Source: Actinomadura sp. J1-007 (GTDB lineage: Bacteria > Actinomycetota > Actinomycetes > Streptosporangiales > Streptosporangiaceae). From it: a DNA stretch of 64,000 bases. The position numbers and the translations under genes were made by a program. Below, one piece after another: positions 45,157 to 54,911 of the stretch. Each line of letters begins with the position of its first letter. The first letter of the stretch is position 1. The notes under the pieces are model-generated. The model did no database searches. It was not told where the DNA came from and worked only from the letters and a program-made list of their open reading frames with translations. The stretch lies in contig NZ_WING01000001.1 of assembly GCF_009793335.1 (NCBI RefSeq), positions 7,316,001 to 7,380,000 on the forward strand, in the 5' to 3' direction.

Positions 45157-45313
45157 CAATCCTCGAAGAGACCGCCAAGTGAACGATCTGATCCACAGGG
45201 ACATCGAGGTCTGGAATGGGGCGGACCGTTCCCTCCCTGCCGGGGGAACGTGTGGGTGGAGAAGGCGCTGCGAAGGCCGGCGGAGAGAATCGCCCGTCTA
45301 TCCAGCGCCGGAG

Positions 45314-45682
45314 CTAGCGGGCGGCGTGGAAATGAGCCTCACGGTCGACCGTCGCCAGAGCGGTGTTGAGCAGCGCGATCACGGCGAAGGCAAGCGCCGG
45401 CGCCGGACGGTCGAGGCCGTAGAGCGCCAACGCTCCGGCCCCGAAAACCGCGGCCTTCACCAGCAGCACGAACGGCAACGCGACCTTGAACCGTGCCTTC
45501 GGCGCGGCGAGAAGGCCCCACAGGAGCATCGCGGCGATCGGCGTCCCGATTCCGAGGAGGATATTGACCAGCACGTTCCCGCCGGTCGTGAAACCCCACC
45601 AGGCGAGCGCGACGATCGCCGCGACCTCCAGCAGGAAGGCGAGGCCCTCGTTCGCCAAGTGCAATGGCCCAGGTAGACGCAC
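45314..45682 (-). CDS. YrdB-family membrane protein (DUF2568)
   Basis: 122 residues with four transmembrane helices. LHLANEGLAFLLEVAAIVALAWWGF and the charged loop WGLLAAPKARFKVALP are typical of YrdB/DUF2568. Function unknown. Confidence 0.8.
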   Translation of the reverse strand: MRLPGPLHLANEGLAFLLEVAAIVALAWWGFTTGGNVLVNILLGIGTPIAAMLLWGLLAAPKARFKVALPFVLLVKAAVFGAGALALYGLDRPAPALAFAVIALLNTALATVDREAHFHAAR

Positions 45683-46385
45683 GCCGACACCTTACTTGGT
45701 GCGGAGGAGACCTCCTGACGGGAGGGCCGCGGGGCCCCTGGCGGTCGGAGAGCGGCGCCCCCAAGCCCCACCGTTCCGTTCCGTCGAGCGCCGGACGCGT
45801 AGAGGTAGGCGCCCACGAATGGTGCGGGAAAGGCGTCCCGATCCGGCAGTGGACGGCATCGGGATTCACGTGCACCGCGGGGCATTCTCGCCGGTCAGGG
45901 GCGAATTCGTAGACCTGGTGAATTAAGCGCCGCTCCCCGCCGACCAGAACGGCTCCACATCGGAACGGCTGCCGGAGTGCCGGCGGCCGACGTCGCTCGT
46001 CGCGGTGCACAGAGCCTCGTCCTAGTACGCCCGCCTCGGCGTGTCCGGCCGCCCGTCGAATCCCGGAGGGCGGGCGAACCGGGACGGCAGGGTGTGGTGG
46101 CGGCACCGTAATCGACGCGGACGGAAGGGAGACCTGCCGCCGTCCGGCGGTAGTCGTTCACCGGACATGGATAGTTACTTTGCGTGTCCGTACCGTCAAG
46201 TCCTGGCCCCCGGTCTCGAACGTTTCATGCTCATCATCCAGGGCGCGTTCATCCTGCCCGGCCCCCGCGCTTGTCGCGCCGCGCCGGACACCGCATTGGC
46301 CAGGGCCGCTTCGCGTTCGCCGTCCGCTTCCCTGGCGGAGCGGCGGACCTGAGATCACCGCAACCACTGGAAAGGACGAGACATC
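45683..46385. other. Long intergenic region
   Basis: About 700 bases without a recognised gene. Around 46160-46200 composition is less GC-rich, a plausible promoter for the DUF6299 gene (46386). The longest frames, on the minus strand, look like noise. Confidence 0.4.
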
Positions 46386-46859
46386 ATGCGTCTCACCCCC
46401 CGTACCGTCTTCCGGACGGCCGCGCTCGCTGTGACCACCGGCGTGTGCGTGGCCGCCACGGCCGCCGCTCCCGCGCTGGCCGCCGCCCCGCCGCTCGCGC
46501 CGACCCGGGTGGCGGCCGATGCCGTCAGCCTCGGCGAGGCCACGATCTCGAACGAGGGCAAGGACCTGGTGGTCAAGGTCACCTACACCTGCTCGGACTC
46601 CACCCACCTGGCCGTGGTGGCAGGCCAGCCCCCGCGCGGCAGCGGAACCGACTACGAACGCATCGGTGCCGCCACGACCACACCCACCTGCGACGGCCAA
46701 TCCCATGTCGTCACCCTCACCGCCACCCCGACATCGACCTTCACCGGAACGTGGAAGACCGGGACCATCGCCACCGTCGGCGCCCAGCTCATCAAGATGG
46801 CCAACGGCACCTTCACCCTCCAGCAAGCGGATTCCAAGGACCTGTCCCTGGCCGGCTAG
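46386..46859 (+). CDS. Secreted DUF6299-like protein
   Basis: 157 residues: signal peptide about 1-32 (AALAVTTGVCVAATAAAPAL), then an Ig-like beta domain of about 120 residues with two cysteines (VTYTCSDSTH and TPTCDGQSH) that could form a disulfide. This resembles DUF6299 proteins of actinomycetes. Function unknown; exported. A hairpin terminator lies downstream at 46992. Confidence 0.75.
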   Translation: MRLTPRTVFRTAALAVTTGVCVAATAAAPALAAAPPLAPTRVAADAVSLGEATISNEGKDLVVKVTYTCSDSTHLAVVAGQPPRGSGTDYERIGAATTTPTCDGQSHVVTLTATPTSTFTGTWKTGTIATVGAQLIKMANGTFTLQQADSKDLSLAG

Positions 46860-46991
46860 ACGGCACCGCGCACCAACGCGGCCGTTAGCCGGCGCGCCCG
46901 ACGAAATGCACGCGCGCGAGACGAGTCCCTGGGAAGCCGCGGTTGGCGGTGCGCGTACCGGCGAAAGTCGTGCCCTCGCAGTGACGGAACG

Positions 46992-47021
46992 GGCCCTGGG
47001 GCTTCAAGCTCCAGGGCCTTT
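46992..47021 (+). terminator. Rho-independent-like terminator
   Basis: GGCCCTGGGGC and GCTCCAGGGCC form an 11-base stem (one G-U pair) with a TTCAA loop, followed by TTT and GACGGTTTT. About 130 bases downstream of the DUF6299 stop. Confidence 0.65.
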
Positions 47022-47198
47022 GACGGTTTTCGGTGTCCGTCTCGGGTGCTCGGGGGTGTCCGGACGGGCCGGGGGACGGATGGCTGGCTGCGTTGGCCTC
47101 ACGGCGCCCGGCATTCCCTGTGTCGAGGTGATCGCGGACGTTGAGCCGCGGGCCGTTCCTCGTCCGGCAAGGTGCGGCCGCTCATACTTCGCTTGCGG

Positions 47199-47219
47199 AT
47201 ATATCGTGCCCCGATGTAT
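47199..47219. promoter_or_regulatory. Candidate PadR operator
   Basis: ATATATCG (47199-47206) and CGATGTAT (47212-47219), an inverted repeat with one mismatch and 5-base spacer, just upstream of the PadR start at 47230. AT-rich against a GC-rich background. Confidence 0.4.
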
Positions 47220-47229
47220 GGTCCTGATC

Positions 47230-47559
47230 ATGGCCAGGACGATGAGCGAACCCGTCTACTTCATCCTCGCCGCCCTTCTGGACGGTCCCCTGCACGGCTA
47301 CGGGATCATCAAGCTCGCCGAACGGGAGTCCGGCGGGCGGGTGCGGCTCGCGGTCGGCACGCTGTACGGCGCGCTGGAGCGGCTCAGCGAGTCGGGGCTG
47401 GTCGAGCTCGACCGTGAGGAGAGCGTCCAGGGCAGGCCGCGCCGCTACTACCGCATCACCGAAGCCGGTCGCGAGAGCGTGGCGGTGGAGGCCGAGCGGA
47501 TGCGGCAGGCCGCGCAGGTCGTGACCCGTAGAACCCTTCCGAGGACGGCACAGGCATGA
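47230..47559 (+). CDS. PadR-family transcriptional regulator
   Basis: 109 residues from ATG at 47230 (47218 and 47242 are also possible). YFILAALLDGPLHGYGIIKLAE, GTLYGALERLSESGLVELDR and GRPRRYYRITEAG make the PadR winged HTH. It overlaps the next gene by ATGA, a second copy of the PadR-membrane protein module at 22389-23637. Confidence 0.88.
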   Translation: MARTMSEPVYFILAALLDGPLHGYGIIKLAERESGGRVRLAVGTLYGALERLSESGLVELDREESVQGRPRRYYRITEAGRESVAVEAERMRQAAQVVTRRTLPRTAQA

Positions 47560-48410
47560 ACGCACTCGAACGCCGCTACCGGCGACTGCTGCTCGCCTAC
47601 CCCCGCGACTACCGGCGTGCGAACGGCGAGCAGTTGGTGGCCACACTGCTGGAGACCGGCCCCGACCGCCGGGTCCCGCGGGCCCGCGAGGCTGTCGCGC
47701 TGGTCAGCGGCGGGCTGGGCGAACGCGCCCACGCCGCCGTCGCCGGTCCACGCCCCTGGTGGGTGGACGGCCTCCACCTGGCCCTGCCGCCGTTGATCCT
47801 GGCCGGCGCGGTCTCCTCCTACTGGTCCATCTTCAACCACCCATGGTCGGGCGCCCTGTTCGTCCTGTCGATGCTGGCGGTGGTGCTCGGCTGGGTGCGG
47901 GTGGCTCTGCCGTTCGCTCTGGTGCCCGCACTGCTCGCCTCCACCCCGTACCCCGCCCTGGGCGATCCGACCTGGGGCTGGCTGCAACCGCTCGCGTACG
48001 GATTCGGTGGCCGCGCCTGGTCCAACCTGCTTCTGCTGTGGGCCGCGGTCGGGCTCCTGGCCGTTCTGGCGGTACGCGGCGACAGGCTCCGGCGTCGCAG
48101 CCCGCTCTGGCTGGCCGGCGTCCTCGCGGTCGTCGCCTACGGCGTGCTCGTCGCCACGACCGGGCCATGGTGGACGCTGACGCGCGCCGGGGTGGAGATC
48201 GCCCTGCTGGGCGTCGGCGTCGCCGCGACGCTGCGGACGCGCGACGCGCGCTGGGCGGTGGCGGCCTCGGCCTACCTGCTGTGCGCGATGGCCCCGCTCG
48301 TGCAGTACCCGATCATTCTCTCCTGGCGGTCGGCCTCTTACTGGGGACTGCTCCTGGGACTGACGTTCGCCACCGCCGTTCTGGCCCGGCGTCCCGTCCG
48401 CGTCGGCTGA
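47556..48410 (+). CDS. PadR-linked membrane protein
   Basis: 284 residues. The N-terminus LERRYRRLLLAYPRDYRRAN followed by GEQLVATLLET corresponds to LYPAAYRQAHG in the other pair. About seven hydrophobic helices follow from residue 65. The function is unknown; it is translationally coupled to the PadR gene. Confidence 0.75.
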   Translation: MNALERRYRRLLLAYPRDYRRANGEQLVATLLETGPDRRVPRAREAVALVSGGLGERAHAAVAGPRPWWVDGLHLALPPLILAGAVSSYWSIFNHPWSGALFVLSMLAVVLGWVRVALPFALVPALLASTPYPALGDPTWGWLQPLAYGFGGRAWSNLLLLWAAVGLLAVLAVRGDRLRRRSPLWLAGVLAVVAYGVLVATTGPWWTLTRAGVEIALLGVGVAATLRTRDARWAVAASAYLLCAMAPLVQYPIILSWRSASYWGLLLGLTFATAVLARRPVRVG

Positions 48411-48632
48411 ACACCGACAGCCTCGTCGCGGTGGCGTGCCCGCTCGGTTCGTTCCCGGTTGCACGACGTTCCACTTTGCGCACGCCGCCGTGCTCGACCG
48501 CTCCCCGAACCTGATGGAACTCCGCAGGTGAAGGAGGTACGGCAGCACGAACCCTGCTCGCGCTCGCGGGCATTGGCTGCTCGTCCAGGTACGACTTGGC
48601 GAGGCGGACGGCGATGGGGCGGGCTGGCGGAG

Positions 48633-49181
48633 TTAGGCCGTGAGCCGGGAGATCGTCTGGTGGACGGTCGCGATGCGGCGGTCCACATGGTCGGCGGGGA
48701 CGTCGATGAGCTCGTAGCCGAGCTCGTGGTAGCTGCGCTCGTGGACCTTCTCGAACTCCAGGGCGTCCTGGAAGCTGATACGGCGGGCCGCGGTGGGTTC
48801 ACAGAAGCCGAGGTTCCGGATGAAGAAGACACGCCGGTCGTACACGTTCTCGGCTGTGATCCGTTCGAGCTCCGCCGACAGGGCCGGCGGGACGGGCAGG
48901 CCCAAGTGTCTGGCCAGGGCGTGCGTGCACACCGGTGACCGGTCGAAGACCTGGACACGCGCGGTCGGCGTACCGGCCGCGGCCTGCCGCTGGACCTGCT
49001 CGGCGACGATGTCGTCGATGAACGACGCCCGGGTCCACGGCTCGTCCTCTCCGCGCGCCTGCCGCCGTGCCACGACATCCGTCGCCGCCTCGCGGACGAC
49101 CTGATGCCCCAGCCGTTCGAGGCCCATCAGGATCGACGTCTTTCCCGCTCCGGGCGTGCCGGTGAGAATGAATCTCCGCAT
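48633..49181 (-). CDS. AAA-family ATPase
   Basis: 182 residues. Walker A is TGTPGAGKTSIL at residues 7-18, and the mid part VQVFDRSPVCTHALA fits the Walker B/AAA_28 region with ELGYELIDVPAD near the end. AAA_28 proteins are small P-loop kinase-like ATPases. No neighbour suggests a function. Confidence 0.82.
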   Translation of the reverse strand: MRRFILTGTPGAGKTSILMGLERLGHQVVREAATDVVARRQARGEDEPWTRASFIDDIVAEQVQRQAAAGTPTARVQVFDRSPVCTHALARHLGLPVPPALSAELERITAENVYDRRVFFIRNLGFCEPTAARRISFQDALEFEKVHERSYHELGYELIDVPADHVDRRIATVHQTISRLTA

Positions 49182-49662
49182 GATCAGGTTCCCTTCAACG
49201 CCATGAGCCGACCGCCGCTCGGCCGCTCAGATGCCCCGGAGGCCGGGCTGACATGGGGCTGGTGTTCCGTTCGCCGTCGTCACCTGGCTGGTCTCTCGCG
49301 TCGTCCGCTTACCGACCAGCCTCGTCCGGGCACCGGTCCCGGATGCGGGATTGTCGGCCGTTCGACAGCCGCCGCTGCTAGGGGACGGGTCAGGCCACGG
49401 GCCCGGGGCACCTCACCGGACAACCGGCGAGGCGCGGGGGCTACGGGGCGGCTGACCTGCGCGAGTCAGGCGAGTGAGCCCGGCGAGGTGGGCCAGATCC
49501 CGGCCTGTACGGTCCGTGCGCGCGCCTCGGTGACGAGAGGGCCTACCTTACTCGCCCCGAGCGCCCGCTTGTTCCGGCCCCGACGCGGAACACGGAACGC
49601 GGAACACGACGGCCATCGAGACGGACGGTGAGAGGACCGGCGAACTGGCTCTGGTGGCGTTG
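49182..49662. other. Intergenic region
   Basis: About 480 bases between the AAA ATPase start and the esterase end. Composition normal, no gene-like frame with family similarity, no obvious repeat. Confidence 0.4.
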
Positions 49663-50694
49663 TCAGGGCGTGAGGCGGTGGGCGAGCCAGGCGAGGGCTT
49701 GGGGGTGGCGGTACTCGATGGCGATGTGGCCCGCCTCGAACAGCTCGAACCGGACGGTCTCCTCGGGCACGCCCGCCCGTTCGACCGCTTCGCGGAAGGC
49801 CAGCGCGCCGAGGTCGAGGAACCATTCGTCGCGGGTTCCCGCGTCGATCCAGATCGCGCGCATGGATCGGAGCGCGTCGGCGTGCGCGGGCGCCATCCGG
49901 ACGGGATCCCAGCGCAGCCAGCGCTCCCAGACCTCGGGCCGCAGCGCCCCGGTGACGGGGTCGAACGGCAGCAGCGGCGTGCCGTCGCTGCCGGGCGAGA
50001 AGCACGCCGACACCGCCAAGATCTCCAGCAGCCGCAGATCCTCCTCCTTGGTGAAGGCGACGCGGGAACGGAAGTCCCGCCACCAGGAGAAGACGTCGCC
50101 GTCGTAGGCGCGCAGGTCGCGTGCGGCCCGCAGGAAGTGGGGGATGTACTGGGCCTCGGACAGGGCGTCCCCCGAGTGCGTGGCGAACGCGCCGAACAGG
50201 TCAGGGCGCAGCATCGAGGTGACCATGGCGCCGAGCCCTCCGCTGGACTTGCCGGCGATCGCCCGGTGGTCGCGGTCGGGGAGCGTCCGGTAGCGGGCGT
50301 CGACCCACGGGACGACCTCCTCGCACAGGTACGAGTGGTAGCGGCCCGTTCCGGGGGAGTCGACGTACTGGCTGCCGCCGTAGGTCGTCCAGGCGTCCAC
50401 GAACACCAGGATCATCGGCGGCGCCTCGCCGCGGGCGAACAGCGCGTCGGTGGCGACCGGCACCGACGTCCGGAAGGCGCCGGGCGAGTTGCTCCAGGCC
50501 GGGAGCGTGCCGGTGAACCCGAGCAGCATGTAGACGGCGGGGTAGCGGCGCTCGGGCTCGTCGTCGTAGCCGGGGGGCGTGTACACCCACAGCGGCCTGC
50601 GGTGCGGGTCTCCCAGCGGGTTGCCGCGCAGCAGCCGGCTGTCGATGGTGCGTTCGTCGATCCGTCCGGCGAATCCGGGGGGCCACAGGGGCAT
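49663..50694 (-). CDS. Alpha/beta hydrolase, enterochelin-esterase-like
   Basis: 343 residues. LWVYTPPGYDDEPERRYPAV, then the nucleophile motif AGKSSGGLGAM, Asp in WIDAGTRDEWF and His in EAGHIAIEY complete the triad of the esterase D/enterochelin-esterase-like group. No signal peptide. It likely cleaves an ester of unknown identity. Divergent from a MarR gene, 61 bases apart. Confidence 0.82.
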   Translation of the reverse strand: MPLWPPGFAGRIDERTIDSRLLRGNPLGDPHRRPLWVYTPPGYDDEPERRYPAVYMLLGFTGTLPAWSNSPGAFRTSVPVATDALFARGEAPPMILVFVDAWTTYGGSQYVDSPGTGRYHSYLCEEVVPWVDARYRTLPDRDHRAIAGKSSGGLGAMVTSMLRPDLFGAFATHSGDALSEAQYIPHFLRAARDLRAYDGDVFSWWRDFRSRVAFTKEEDLRLLEILAVSACFSPGSDGTPLLPFDPVTGALRPEVWERWLRWDPVRMAPAHADALRSMRAIWIDAGTRDEWFLDLGALAFREAVERAGVPEETVRFELFEAGHIAIEYRHPQALAWLAHRLTP

Positions 50695-50725
50695 GAGCGC
50701 TTCTCACCCTCAGTTAGTACGAAAA

Positions 50726-50734
50726 GATAATATC
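50726..50734. promoter_or_regulatory. Short AT-rich palindrome in the esterase/MarR divergent region
   Basis: GATAATATC lies in an unusually AT-rich 45-base stretch between the two divergent starts. It may be part of the MarR-type operator. Confidence 0.3.
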
Positions 50735-50755
50735 GGGAAGAATAGTATATTTCGC

Positions 50756-51304
50756 GTGGTGAAGGACTCGATCGACCGGCACATCGCCCACTGGTCCCGG
50801 GAACTGGCGGACCTCGACCCCGACGTCGAGGGCGCGATAACCCGGATGCAGGCCCTGGTGGCACTGCTGCGTCGCCGCCGTGAGACCGCGCTCAGCGCAC
50901 GTTGCCTCAAGGGCTGGGAGTACGACATCCTGTGGCGGCTCCGCTCCACCGGGCCGCCCTACCGCGCCACGCCCACCTGGCTCGCGCGGGCGCTGAATAC
51001 CCACCCCGCCACCCTCACCAGCAGGCTCGACCGGCTGGAGGAGTCGGGGCACCTGGCCCGCGTGCACGACCCGTCCGACCGGCGGCGCCTCCTGGTCGCG
51101 CTCACCGCCGAGGGCCACGCCGCATGGGAGGGCGCCATCGGCGACCAGGCCGCCGCCGAGCACGCGCTGCTCGCGCCGCTGACCGGCGACGAGCGCGAGC
51201 AACTCGCGGGCCTGCTCCGCAAGGTCGTCACGGCCTACGAGGCGGACGGACCGCCCCTCATGCCCCCGGTCGAGCCCCTCATGCCCCCGGTCGAACGACC
51301 CTAA
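50756..51304 (+). CDS. MarR-family transcriptional regulator
   Basis: 182 residues from tandem GTG codons at 50756/50759. Winged HTH with LKGWEYDILWRLRSTG, TWLARALNTHPATLTSRLDRL and wing VHDPSDRRRLLVALTAEG. The C-terminal tail contains a duplicated LMPPVEP. It probably regulates the divergent esterase gene. Confidence 0.85.
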   Translation: MVKDSIDRHIAHWSRELADLDPDVEGAITRMQALVALLRRRRETALSARCLKGWEYDILWRLRSTGPPYRATPTWLARALNTHPATLTSRLDRLEESGHLARVHDPSDRRRLLVALTAEGHAAWEGAIGDQAAAEHALLAPLTGDEREQLAGLLRKVVTAYEADGPPLMPPVEPLMPPVERP

Positions 51305-51399
51305 GACCCGTCCGCTGGATCACGTGGGCGTCCAGAGCGGGACGCCGCATTGCCCGGTCGGGGACGGTCGGGGACGGGACGCGGCGGGGCCGGGTGGCT

Positions 51400-52272
51400 T
51401 TACTTCAGGTAGCCGGTGAGGGTGCCTTGGGGGCCGAAGAGTTCAGCTTGCCAGCGCGCCAGCAGTTCGGCGCTGTCGAAGTCGTCGGGGTGGAAGCCCC
51501 GTCTGTTGTAGGCGCGCAGATGGTGGACGACCTCGCGGGCCAGGAAGGGGGACCGCCGCAGGCGGGCCAGGCTGCGGGCCAGGCGGACGGGGTTGTAGGC
51601 GGCGCGGTCGGTGAGCATCGAAAGGGCCGTCCCCGTGATGACGTGCAGGATCAGCAGGGTGCTGATCACCCGCATGGTCCAGATCCGCATGTGTTCGCTG
51701 CCGCCGACCGTCCGGTAGACGTCGAAGGCGACCGCCTTGTGCTCGGACTCCTCCAGGGCGTGCCACAGCAGGATCTCGCGGACCTGGGTGTCGCCGAGCA
51801 GGGCTTGGGCCTCGGGACTGGTGAGCAGCCGTTCGGCGATGGTGGCCGTGTAGTGCTCCAGGCCCGCGGTGAAGCCGAGGAGCACGCGCGGCGGCAGACG
51901 GCGGTCGAACAGGGCGAGGACACGTTCGATGAACCGGTGGGTCAGGGCGGTCGGGTAGCCCATCCGCTGGAGGACCCGGTTGAGGTGGTCGTGCTCGCGG
52001 CCGTGCACGACCTCTTGGCCGATGAAGCCGCGGACCTGGGCCGCGAGTTCGGGATCGGTGATCTGGTCCCGGTAGCGGCCCACCGCCCGGACGAAGAAGT
52101 CCTCGCCGGGCGGGAAGGTCGCCGACAGCACCGCGATCGCGTGGCTCGTGACCAGGTCGCCGTCCACGTAGTGGTGGCGCAGAGCGCCGTCGGGGTGGGC
52201 GAAGCGGACCCGGCGGACGCGGACGTCCCGCTGCGGCACCGGCTGGGGAGGGTGTTCACCTGCGGCGGTCAT
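51400..52272 (-). CDS. Metal-dependent hydrolase-like protein (PF10118)
   Basis: 290 residues. FIGQEVVHGREHDHLNRVL and HALEESEHKAVAFDVY are paired E-x2-H motifs typical of PF10118 helical metal-binding proteins, with a hydrophobic helix near residues 200-220. It overlaps the upstream monooxygenase gene by 17 bases, so they are cotranscribed. A ferritin-like, probably diiron, site is likely. Confidence 0.82.
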   Translation of the reverse strand: MTAAGEHPPQPVPQRDVRVRRVRFAHPDGALRHHYVDGDLVTSHAIAVLSATFPPGEDFFVRAVGRYRDQITDPELAAQVRGFIGQEVVHGREHDHLNRVLQRMGYPTALTHRFIERVLALFDRRLPPRVLLGFTAGLEHYTATIAERLLTSPEAQALLGDTQVREILLWHALEESEHKAVAFDVYRTVGGSEHMRIWTMRVISTLLILHVITGTALSMLTDRAAYNPVRLARSLARLRRSPFLAREVVHHLRAYNRRGFHPDDFDSAELLARWQAELFGPQGTLTGYLK

Positions 52273-53917
52273 GGTGTCCTCTCGGCTGTCTCGCTCGCGG
52301 CGCGGCCCGCGGCCGGACGGGCGGCCGGGGGCGCTGGGGCAGGTAGCGGTAGTGGTCCAGCGGGAAGGAGCGGCTGGCCTTGCGGGCCTGGGCCGAACTG
52401 GTCGGCCGCAGGTACGGGGTGTCGCCGTGGTGGTCGAAGTAGTAGCTGTTGGCGGTGGCGCAGCCGTTGGTGGCCCACAGCGAACGGGCCAGGCGCGAGC
52501 GCATCCGCTCCGTCCACCGCGCGGTCGGTTCGGCGCGGACCTCCACCTCGGCGGCCCCGCGCCGGCGGGCCTCGGTGATGACGCGCACGATGTGCGCCGC
52601 GCTGGTCTCCACCAGCTCGTGCCAGGTGCCGCCGACCCAGCCGTACGGGCCGAACATCATGAAGTGGTTGGGCAGGCCGGGGATGCTGATGCCCTCGTAG
52701 GACGCCAGCCGGTGCTCGGTGTAGGCCGTGGCCAGATCGAACCCGTCCCGGCCTCGCACCGGGGTGCGGCGGAAGTTCTCCGGGTCGCTGGCCAGCCGGA
52801 ACCCGGTCGCCAGGACGATCACGTCCACCCGCCGCTCGCGGCCCTGGACGGTCTCGACCCCGGCTTCGGTGACGCGGGCGATGGGGTCGGTGATCAGTGA
52901 CACGTTGGGCCGGTTGAACGAGCGCAGGTACGTGTTGGAGACCGACGGGCGCTTGCATCCGAGCCCGTAGCGGGGGACGAGTGCGCGGCGGGTCCGCGGG
53001 TCGCGGACCTGCGACCGGTACCACAGCGACCGCAGCAGCCACGCGCCCGCCCGCGCCAGGTACGGCGCCCGCTGATGGTGGACGACCACGTCGATCAGCA
53101 GCAGCTCCACGCCCCGCGCGGCCGCCCGCCGGACCGCGCCTTGCAGCCGCGGAACCCGCTGGAACACCCGCATCAGCGCCTCGGGGATCGCCACGTCGGG
53201 TTTCGGTGCCACCCAGATGGGCGTGCGCTGGTAGACGTCCAGCCGGGCCGCCTCGGCCGCGATCTCGGGAACGAGCTGGACCGCGCTGGCGCCCGTCCCG
53301 ATCACCGCGACCCGCTTGCCGGCCAGGTCGCAGGAGTCGTCCCAGCGCGAGGAGTGCAGCAGCGTCCCCGCGAACCGTGCGGCGCCCGCCACGTTGACCG
53401 GTTTCGGGTCCACGAACGGTCCGATGGCGCTGACCACGAACCGCGCGACCACTTCCTGGGCGTCCGGAGAGCCGGGCCGCCTGACCTTCAGCCGCCAGAC
53501 CTGCGCCTGCTGGTCCCACACCCGTTCGACGACCTCGGAGTGCAGCCGCACGTGCGGGCGCAGCCGGTACCGGTCGGCGAGGCGGTCCAGATAGGCCATG
53601 ACCTCCGAGCCCGGCGCGAACACCCGGCTCCACCGGGGGTTGAGCTCGAAACTGAACTGGTACGCCTGCGCCGGGACGTCCACCCCCACTCCCGGATAGG
53701 TGTTGTCGCGCCAGGTGCCGCCGATGTCGCCGGCGCGCTCCAGGATGAGGAAGTCCTCCAGCCCCGCGCGCCGCAGCGCGATGCCCATCCCGAGGCCGCT
53801 CAGGCCCGCGCCGATGATCGCGATGTGGGTGTCCGGCGGGGGATCGCCAGGGCTGGGCGGCCGGGCACGGGCGCCGGTGCCCGTCTCGTCGGTGCCTGCC
53901 TGTCGCGGTCGGGTCAT
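52256..53917 (-). CDS. FAD-dependent Baeyer-Villiger-type monooxygenase
   Basis: 553 residues. FAD motif IIGAGLSGLGMGIALRRAGL near residue 35, NADP motif AVIGTGASAVQLVPEIA near 205, and FAGTLLHSSRWDD (F-x-G-x3-H-x3-W) between them, the signature of flavin-containing and Baeyer-Villiger monooxygenases. It would convert ketones to esters or lactones with NADPH and oxygen. Forms an operon with the PF10118 protein and is divergent from a TetR gene. Confidence 0.9.
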   Translation of the reverse strand: MTRPRQAGTDETGTGARARPPSPGDPPPDTHIAIIGAGLSGLGMGIALRRAGLEDFLILERAGDIGGTWRDNTYPGVGVDVPAQAYQFSFELNPRWSRVFAPGSEVMAYLDRLADRYRLRPHVRLHSEVVERVWDQQAQVWRLKVRRPGSPDAQEVVARFVVSAIGPFVDPKPVNVAGAARFAGTLLHSSRWDDSCDLAGKRVAVIGTGASAVQLVPEIAAEAARLDVYQRTPIWVAPKPDVAIPEALMRVFQRVPRLQGAVRRAAARGVELLLIDVVVHHQRAPYLARAGAWLLRSLWYRSQVRDPRTRRALVPRYGLGCKRPSVSNTYLRSFNRPNVSLITDPIARVTEAGVETVQGRERRVDVIVLATGFRLASDPENFRRTPVRGRDGFDLATAYTEHRLASYEGISIPGLPNHFMMFGPYGWVGGTWHELVETSAAHIVRVITEARRRGAAEVEVRAEPTARWTERMRSRLARSLWATNGCATANSYYFDHHGDTPYLRPTSSAQARKASRSFPLDHYRYLPQRPRPPVRPRAAPRARQPRGHHDRRR

Positions 53918-53994
53918 ACCGGCCTCCCGGCTGTCGGGTCGCGCGACGTCCCTCGCGACCCGGTGGCGTTCAGAGCGCGATCACGCGATACTCA

Positions 53995-54033
53995 AACGCA
54001 TGTAACAACTTCCGTCAAGATGTAAAGTGCGTT
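53995..54033. promoter_or_regulatory. Candidate TetR operator region
   Basis: AACGCA (53995-54000) and TGCGTT (54028-54033) flank two TGTAA direct repeats exactly 20 bases apart (54001 and 54021). Located between the divergent monooxygenase and TetR starts. Confidence 0.4.
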
Positions 54034-54053
54034 CAGATTGCTAGGGTGAGGCC

Positions 54054-54753
54054 ATGGGTTGGTTCAACCGCCTGCGGCAACGGGCCGAGACCGGCGACCC
54101 GGTGGACGACCGCACCGCCGAACGCGTGCTGGACATGGCCTTGCGGCAGGCCGAGGACTTCGGCATGCGCCGCTTCACCATCGACGACCTGGCCCGCCGG
54201 GTCGGGCTGTCCCGGGTGACGATCTACCGGCATTTCCCCAAGAAGGATCTGCTGATCAACGCGCTGCTCACCCGGGAGCTGCACCGGTTCCTCAGCAAGG
54301 CCGAAACGGTCGTCGAGGCCCAGCCCACCCCGTGGCCAAGCTCACCGAGGGCCTGGTGTTCTGCGTGGTCTACCTGCGCGAGCACCGCCTGCTCAACCGG
54401 CTGCTGCGTACCGAGCCCGAGATCATCCTGCCGTACCTGACCACCCAGGCCGCCGAGACCGTCGCCGAGGCCCGCGAGTGGATCGCCGGCCTGGTCCGCG
54501 CCGAGATCGACGCCGGACGCATCACCATCCCCGCCCCCGACGTCGACAGCTTCGCCGAGCTGCTGGTCCGGATGGTGCTGTCGCTCGTCCTCACCCCGAG
54601 ACCGTCCTGCCGATCGACGACGAGGCGGAGCGGCGGCGGGTGATCGAGCTCTACTTCATCCCGCTCACGCGCCGCTTCGAGACGGCCGCCGCGGAACGAG
54701 CCGCCACGACCGCCGCGCAGCCCGCCGCCGCGCAGCCCGCCGACTCGCTGTAG
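54054..54753 (+). pseudogene. TetR-family regulator, frameshifted twice, probably intact in vivo
   Basis: N-terminal HTH (about 20-65: ALRQAEDFGMRRFTIDDLAR, GLSRVTIYRHFPKKDLLI) in one frame, then after the run of four C at 54328-54331 a second frame with KLTEGLVFCVVYLREHRLLN, then after four C at 54594-54597 a third ending at 54753. One added base each time gives 233 residues. It probably regulates the divergent monooxygenase operon. Confidence 0.8.
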
Positions 54754-54911
54754 ACGCCGTCCTTCCCGCGCCACCGGTGGAGCGCACCAAACGGGTCACG
54801 CGGGTCAGGTAGACCAGGCGAATCGTGCGTTGGGAGGATCGGAGTGCACCTGCGGCGCCGTTCTGGCCGGGCATGCCCGCATGGCGGGGTGCAGCGGCAG
54901 GCGACGGATGC

